Below are positions 14,511 through 14,583 of a DNA stretch of 14,583 nt, one piece after another; position 1 is the stretch's first letter, and every line of letters starts with the position of its first letter. This DNA comes from CALCCV01 sp964388665 (GTDB lineage Bacteria > Bdellovibrionota > Bdellovibrionia > Bdellovibrionales > Bdellovibrionaceae). The stretch lies in assembly GCA_964388665.1 (NCBI GenBank), contig CAYMBJ010000087.1:1-14583 (forward strand), given 5' to 3'. Below the pieces are notes generated by a model. The model was not told the DNA's origin. It made no database searches and was given only the letters and a program-made list of their open reading frames with translations. Both the position numbers and the translations under genes were made by a program.

Positions 14511-14533
14511 AATCTTATTTAATCTAAGATTAA
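14511..14533. promoter_or_regulatory. Palindromic operator-like element upstream of the GbsR-type gene
   Basis: TTAATCT-A-AGATTAA (14519-14533) is a perfect 7-1-7 palindrome. A further half site, AATCTTA (14511-14517), forms a second perfect inverted repeat with TAAGATT (14525-14531). The cluster begins 24 bases ahead of the GTG start, where a repressor site would block transcription. MarR-family dimers bind palindromes of about this size, so autoregulation is the simplest reading. No convincing -10/-35 pair was placed. Confidence 0.5.
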
Positions 14534-14583
14534 TGCCGTTCACTTTCATTCGTGGCAAAAGATAAGTTGAAATTTTTTTATAA

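Noticed and set aside
1..14583. Mobile elements, CRISPR arrays, tRNA or rRNA genes, toxin-antitoxin or restriction-modification modules
   Set aside because: No transposase, integrase, regularly spaced repeats, tRNA cloverleaf or methylase was seen. The lone HNH gene has no methylase or immunity partner.

Overview
The window looks like an ordinary chromosomal stretch of a Gram-negative bacterium. It is of moderate GC content (judged by eye) and densely packed with 12 confident genes. Several genes point to an envelope with an outer membrane: a lipoprotein with a lipobox, two small signal-peptide proteins with barrel-like strands, a SPOR-domain protein, and a TesA/YbbA/YbbP set. The glycine-rich RRM protein, the SPOR protein with a long charged linker, the GbsR-type regulator and frequent GTG/TTG starts suggest a Bdellovibrio-like organism (Bdellovibrionota). 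That placement is inference from gene style, not from a marker gene.

Layout. 1-107: no assignable gene. 108-977 (-): inositol monophosphatase-family enzyme. 1083-1958 (+): membrane-anchored SPOR protein with a His-rich linker. 2025-4101 (-): two overlapping genes, a lipoprotein with a zinc-peptidase (gluzincin-like) signature followed by a small exported, probably outer-membrane protein. 4205-7141 (+): a UvrD/PcrA helicase, then another small exported barrel-like protein. 7150-8145 (-): an HNH nuclease-family gene followed 3 bases later by a GNAT acetyltransferase. 8387-8749 (+): a glycine-rich RRM RNA-binding protein with a long leader, a TTG start set by a strong ribosome binding site, and a double-hairpin 3' end. 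8948-13917 (+): a tightly coupled four-gene set, TesA-like GDSL esterase, YbbA/LolD-like ATPase, YbbP-like permease and Sua5 (threonylcarbamoyl-AMP synthase). 13957-14487 (-): GbsR/MarR-type regulator with a perfect palindrome upstream.

How the genes work together. The TesA-YbbA-YbbP trio is a recurrent neighbourhood in proteobacteria: a periplasmic lipase-like hydrolase beside a MacB/LolCDE-superfamily ABC exporter. Here all three overlap or nearly touch and share their transcript with the tRNA t6A gene sua5. The peptidase-like lipoprotein and the barrel-like protein are translationally coupled and probably act together in the envelope.

Nothing in the window is a clear mobile element, CRISPR array, tRNA or rRNA. 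The least explained parts are the metallopeptidase-like lipoprotein/barrel pair, the regulatory dyads at 4135-4161 and 14511-14533, and the repeated hairpin structure after the RRM gene.
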